This document shows positions 60,647-64,000 of a DNA stretch of 64,000 nt, piece after piece. The translations under genes were made by a program, and so were the position numbers. The DNA comes from Flavobacterium zepuense (lineage in GTDB: Bacteria > Bacteroidota > Bacteroidia > Flavobacteriales > Flavobacteriaceae): assembly GCF_007097145.1 (NCBI RefSeq), contig NZ_VJVZ01000002.1:434001-498000 (forward strand), written 5' to 3'. The notes beneath the pieces were generated by a model. It searched no databases and had not been told where the DNA came from. It worked only from the letters and a program-made list of their open reading frames with translations. Every line of letters begins with the position of its first letter. Positions within the stretch are counted from its first letter, which is position 1.

Positions 60647-61687
60647 ATGGATCAGGCAATAATTATAGAGAAAGGTATTTTTATAGTGGTGATCTTTGCC
60701 ATTACAATGCTTTTTGCAATGTACGAAACATTAGCCGAGCGTAAAATTGCAGCTTGGTTCCAGGACCGTATAGGCCCTAACCGTGCGGGCCCGGGTGGTA
60801 TTTTACAACCCCTTGCCGATGGTTTAAAGCTGTTCTCTAAAGAAGAGTTTTTTCCTAATACCGAGAACAGGTTCCTGTTTATTGCAGGCCCGGCCATATC
60901 TATGACCACTGCCTTAATGACCAGTGCCGTTATACCCTGGGGCGATAAGCTAAGCATTTTTGGCCGCGATGTTGTACTTCAGGCTACCGATATTAATATT
61001 GGCATGCTATACGTTTTCGGCGTGCTATCTGTAGGTGTTTACGGCATCATGATAGGCGGATGGGCATCAAACAATAAATTCTCGCTGATGGGTGCCATGC
61101 GTGCTTCATCACAAATGATATCGTATGAGGTTGCAATGGGTCTTGCCATCGTTTCGTTAGTAATGATGACGGAAAGCCTTAGCCTTGGCGAAATTGCTGC
61201 CGGCCAACACAGCTGGAGATGGAACGTGCTTTACCAGCCTGTGGGCTTTTTGATATTCCTCGTGTGCTCTTTTGCAGAGACCAACCGTACACCTTTTGAC
61301 CTTGCCGAGTGTGAGGCCGAGCTTATTGGCGGTTACCACACCGAATATTCGTCTATGAAAATGGGCTTTTACCTATTTGCAGAGTACGCAAGTATGTTTA
61401 TATCATCAACCATATTAGCAATATTGTACTTTGGTGCTTACAACTACCCTGGTATGGATTGGGTTGAGAGCGTTATAGGTTCTAATGGCGCTAATATCAT
61501 CGGTATAATAGTGCTTTTCGCTAAAATTTGCTTCTTCATCTTCTTTTATATGTGGGTTAGATGGACAATACCAAGGTTCCGTTATGACCAGTTGATGAAA
61601 TTAGGATGGAAGATGCTTATACCGCTTGCCATTGCAAACATTATTGTAACCGGTATTATAATATTACTGGCAGACCAAAACCTTTAG
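60647..61687 (+). CDS. nuoH: NADH-quinone oxidoreductase subunit H
   Basis: This 346-residue protein has eight or nine membrane helices. Signature segments include ERKIAAWFQDRIGPNRAGPGG (first cytoplasmic loop, shown in part), FAETNRTPFDLAECEAELIGG and WVRWTIPRFRYDQLM. It forms the membrane end of the quinone chamber. Directly after nuoG. Confidence 0.97.
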   Translation: MDQAIIIEKGIFIVVIFAITMLFAMYETLAERKIAAWFQDRIGPNRAGPGGILQPLADGLKLFSKEEFFPNTENRFLFIAGPAISMTTALMTSAVIPWGDKLSIFGRDVVLQATDINIGMLYVFGVLSVGVYGIMIGGWASNNKFSLMGAMRASSQMISYEVAMGLAIVSLVMMTESLSLGEIAAGQHSWRWNVLYQPVGFLIFLVCSFAETNRTPFDLAECEAELIGGYHTEYSSMKMGFYLFAEYASMFISSTILAILYFGAYNYPGMDWVESVIGSNGANIIGIIVLFAKICFFIFFYMWVRWTIPRFRYDQLMKLGWKMLIPLAIANIIVTGIIILLADQNL

Positions 61688-61729
61688 AATAAAGACAACA
61701 CCTGGATTTCAGGTTTAAAGAATAATACA

Positions 61730-62275
61730 ATGTCAATAGAAACCATATCATTATCCGGCCGTAAAAAGGAGGTTTCCAACAAAAAGATGACCTTTTTGGA
61801 GAGCCTATACCTTGTAGCTATTGCAAAAGGCTTATGGATTACCCTTGGGCATTTATTTACCAGGAAGGTTACCATCAAGTACCCGGAACAAACCCGTGAG
61901 CTTAGCCCTGTTTACCGTGGCCAGCACATGCTTATGCGCGACGAAGAAGGCCGCGAGCGTTGTACTGCCTGTGGTTTGTGCGCCCTTTCGTGCCCTGCAG
62001 AGGCTATCACGATGAAATCTGAAGAGCGTAAGCCGGAGGAAAAACACCTGTATAGGGAAGAGAAATATGCTTCTATTTACGAGATAAACATGCTGCGCTG
62101 CATTTTTTGCGGCCTGTGCGAAGAGGCGTGCCCTAAACAGGCTATCTACCTTACAAAATCGCGCGTAATGGTAAAATCTAACACTAACAGGGAAGATTTT
62201 ATTTACGGAAAAGAAAAACTTGTTATGCCATTGGATATGGCTATAAGAAATACCCAAATGCAAACGGCTAACTAA
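61730..62275 (+). CDS. nuoI: NADH-quinone oxidoreductase subunit I
   Basis: This 181-residue protein has two [4Fe-4S] ferredoxin motifs: Cys78, Cys81, Cys84 and Cys88 in RCTACGLCALSCP, and Cys124, Cys127, Cys130 and Cys134 in RCIFCGLCEEACP. It carries electrons from the NuoG clusters to N2 in NuoB. Amphipathic N-terminus anchors it at the membrane. 42 bp after nuoH, 2 bp before nuoJ. Confidence 0.97.
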   Translation: MSIETISLSGRKKEVSNKKMTFLESLYLVAIAKGLWITLGHLFTRKVTIKYPEQTRELSPVYRGQHMLMRDEEGRERCTACGLCALSCPAEAITMKSEERKPEEKHLYREEKYASIYEINMLRCIFCGLCEEACPKQAIYLTKSRVMVKSNTNREDFIYGKEKLVMPLDMAIRNTQMQTAN

Positions 62276-62277
62276 AC

Positions 62278-62781
62278 ATGCTAACACTATTTTACATCTT
62301 ATCGGCCATTACCTTAGGTACAGCGTTTTTAACTATCCTAAGCAAAAACCCTATTCACAGTGCTATTTATTTGGTTCTTTGTTTTTTCTCTATAGCCGGG
62401 CATTATTTAATGTTTAATGCACAATTCTTATTCATAGTACACATCATTGTATATTCAGGCGCTATCATGATCCTGATGCTCTTTACGATAATGCTTATGA
62501 ACCTTAATAAGGCCGACGAAAAGAACAAACCTATATTATCGCGTGTGGCGGCTGCCGTATCTTTTTGCCTTGTGGCATTAATACTATTGGCTACCTTTAT
62601 CAAATCGCAGCCGGTAATAAACGAGTACAAAGTATCAGGGCAGGATTACCAGTCTATTAAAGTGTTGGGGCAGGTATTGCTAAACAACTATATGGTGCCA
62701 TTTGAGTTTGCATCGGTACTGTTATTAGTATCTATGATTGGTGCGGTACTATTGTCTAAAAAAGAACACATCAATAATTAG
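62278..62781 (+). CDS. nuoJ: NADH-quinone oxidoreductase subunit J
   Basis: This 167-residue protein has five predicted membrane helices and the segments KNPIHSAIYLVLCFF and FLFIVHIIVYSGAIMILMLF, both characteristic of NuoJ. It belongs to the membrane arm. The stop is one base before the nuoK ATG. Confidence 0.95.
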   Translation: MLTLFYILSAITLGTAFLTILSKNPIHSAIYLVLCFFSIAGHYLMFNAQFLFIVHIIVYSGAIMILMLFTIMLMNLNKADEKNKPILSRVAAAVSFCLVALILLATFIKSQPVINEYKVSGQDYQSIKVLGQVLLNNYMVPFEFASVLLLVSMIGAVLLSKKEHINN

Positions 62782-62782
62782 T

Positions 62783-63103
62783 ATGGAAAATATATTACAA
62801 CAAGTTGGCATAGACAACTACATTTACCTTTCTACCCTGCTGTTTTGCGTAGGGATCTTTGGGGTATTGTACCGCCGTAATGCCATTGTTATGTTCATGT
62901 CTATAGAAATTATGCTAAATGCCGTTAACCTGTTGCTGGTAGCTTTTTCTACCTACCACCAGGATGCAGCAGGGCAGGTTTTCGTGTTCTTCTCGATGGC
63001 CGTTGCCGCTGCCGAGGTTGCCGTAGGCCTTGCCATATTGGTAGCAGTATACCGTAACCATAATGGTATTGACATTGATAATTTAAAGAAACTAAAAGGA
63101 TAA
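62783..63103 (+). CDS. nuoK: NADH-quinone oxidoreductase subunit K
   Basis: This 106-residue protein starts at ATG 62783 (MENILQQVGI); an earlier in-frame start overlaps nuoJ and is rejected. Three helices with the conserved Glu residues of the proton path in SIEIMLNAVNLL and AAAEVAVGLAILVAVYR. Small antiporter-like membrane subunit. Confidence 0.96.
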   Translation: MENILQQVGIDNYIYLSTLLFCVGIFGVLYRRNAIVMFMSIEIMLNAVNLLLVAFSTYHQDAAGQVFVFFSMAVAAAEVAVGLAILVAVYRNHNGIDIDNLKKLKG

Positions 63104-63109
63104 CGCCTG

Positions 63110-64000
63110 ATGGAGACAAATTTGGCCTTACTATTACTATTTGCCCCATTTGCAGGGTTTTTAATTAATGTTTTCTTCGGGAAAAAATTAGGAAGGAATG
63201 CTTCGGGCATTCTTGGCACACTTGCCGTTACCGTATCTTTTGCGGCTACCCTATTCTTCTTTTTGCAGGTAATGAACACAAAGGTACCCGTAATGGTAAA
63301 CCTTTTTGAGTGGCTTAAACTGGCTAACTTTACCGTAAACTTCAGCTTTCAGTTAGACCAGCTTTCGCTGTTGTGGTTAATGTTCGTTACCGGTATTGGT
63401 ACGCTTATCCACATGTACTCTATAAGCTACATGCATGATGATGAGAACATGCACAAGTTCTTTGCTTACCTAAACCTGTTTGTTTTCTTTATGATAACGC
63501 TTGTAATGGGCAGCAATCTGTTAATAATGTTTATTGGATGGGAAGGTGTTGGGCTTTGCTCGTACCTGCTTATCGGCTTTTGGTATAAAAACCAGACTTA
63601 TAACGATGCTGCCAAGAAAGCATTCATCATGAACCGTATTGGCGATTTAGGTTTCCTTATCGGGATCTTTATACTGGGTTACCTTTTCCACACAGTGGAA
63701 TACGATATGATGAAAACCGAGCTTACCAACGGCTGGCCAGTAGATAAAACATGGTTAGGTATTGCAATGCTGTGCCTGTTTATAGGTGCCTGTGGTAAAA
63801 GTGCCCAGATACCTTTATACACCTGGCTGCCTGATGCAATGGCAGGGCCTACCCCGGTATCGGCGTTAATACACGCGGCTACCATGGTAACGGCGGGTAT
63901 CTTTATGATAACGCGCTTAAACTTCCTATTCAACTTAACGCCTGATGTTCTTGAAATAATTGCTGTAGTGGGTGCTGTAACCTCATTGGTTGCTGCTTCT
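63110..64000 (+). CDS. nuoL: NADH-quinone oxidoreductase subunit L, 5' part
   Basis: The gene starts at ATG 63110 (METNLALLLLFAP) and runs off the window after 297 codons. Antiporter-like helices are seen with GWEGVGLCSYLLIGFWY (conserved Glu), NRIGDLGFLIGIF and a lysine-containing KSAQIPLYTWLPDAMAGPTPVSALIHAATMV-type segment (quoted here as KSAQIPLYTWLPDAM and SALIHAATMV). It is the distal proton-pumping subunit of complex I. The presence of nuoM and nuoN beyond the window is expected but not seen. Confidence 0.97.
   Translation, partial: METNLALLLLFAPFAGFLINVFFGKKLGRNASGILGTLAVTVSFAATLFFFLQVMNTKVPVMVNLFEWLKLANFTVNFSFQLDQLSLLWLMFVTGIGTLIHMYSISYMHDDENMHKFFAYLNLFVFFMITLVMGSNLLIMFIGWEGVGLCSYLLIGFWYKNQTYNDAAKKAFIMNRIGDLGFLIGIFILGYLFHTVEYDMMKTELTNGWPVDKTWLGIAMLCLFIGACGKSAQIPLYTWLPDAMAGPTPVSALIHAATMVTAGIFMITRLNFLFNLTPDVLEIIAVVGAVTSLVAAS

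Noticed and set aside
62738..62782. Upstream extension of NuoK overlapping nuoJ
   Set aside because: ATG 62783 fits the family N-terminus; the extension lies in nuoJ coding sequence.
1..64000. Prophage, insertion sequence or integrative element
   Set aside because: No transposase, integrase, relaxase or phage structural motifs were seen, and no long direct repeats flank the accessory genes.

Overview
The window reads as a chromosomal segment of a Flavobacterium-like member of the Bacteroidota. The evidence is indirect but consistent: proteins ending in type 9 secretion (T9SS) sorting domains, lipoproteins with acidic surface-export signals, Bacteroidota-type promoters (TTG, 18-22 nt, TAnnTTTG), A-rich start regions without strong Shine-Dalgarno sites, a split nuoA-L operon with a short NuoG, and tRNA without encoded CCA. 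No phage, insertion sequence or CRISPR array was found.

Region by region. (1) 1-12.4 kb: six co-directional secreted or lipoprotein glycoside hydrolases (end of a GH2, YicI-like GH31, two GH3, GH29 and a PA14-containing GH31). This set would suit xyloglucan or a related galactosylated, fucosylated, xylosylated glycan. (2) 12.5-16.7 kb: three regulator plus enzyme modules (HxlR/SnoaL-like, ArsR/quinone-type oxidoreductase, HxlR/SDR/DoxX) with visible palindromic operators, probably answering electrophile or redox stress. (3) 16.8-20.5 kb: tRNA-Ser(GGA), cytoplasmic asparaginase, acyltransferase, TatD nuclease and a small retropepsin-like protein. (4) 20.6-24.8 kb: two related T9SS cargo proteins and two related small lipoproteins. 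(5) 24.8-31.5 kb: odhAB (2-oxoglutarate dehydrogenase E1 and E2), an outer-membrane barrel, a repeat-bearing spacer, and a polyprenyl synthase with a coupled unknown gene. (6) 31.7-38.8 kb: two TetR genes, then a TolC/adaptor/RND efflux operon. (7) 38.9-44.5 kb: siderophore-type TonB receptor, DUF4198 protein and PepSY membrane protein, facing a convergent AraC/PchR-like regulator. (8) 44.6-54.5 kb: two large T9SS cargoes, a secreted MORN-like protein, a TlpA-type thioredoxin, an unknown lipoprotein, aspS, a barrel protein and a cold-shock protein. (9) 54.7-64 kb: nuoABCDEFGHIJKL (complex I), with nuoL running off the window.

The genes are individually recognisable. Most of the novelty is in regulatory and repeat sequence: palindromes overlapping promoters of the hxlR, arsR, tetR and TonB-receptor genes, a TGTGA-N6-TCACA site at the nuo promoter, 21-bp-period direct repeats before the araC gene, several REP-like inverted repeats, and a predicted leaderless arsR mRNA. 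I did not find a clear new multigene system. The best candidates are the glycan-degradation cluster, the triple redox-regulator block and the TonB/DUF4198/PepSY/AraC module. All functional calls rest on motif recognition by eye; no database search was run.
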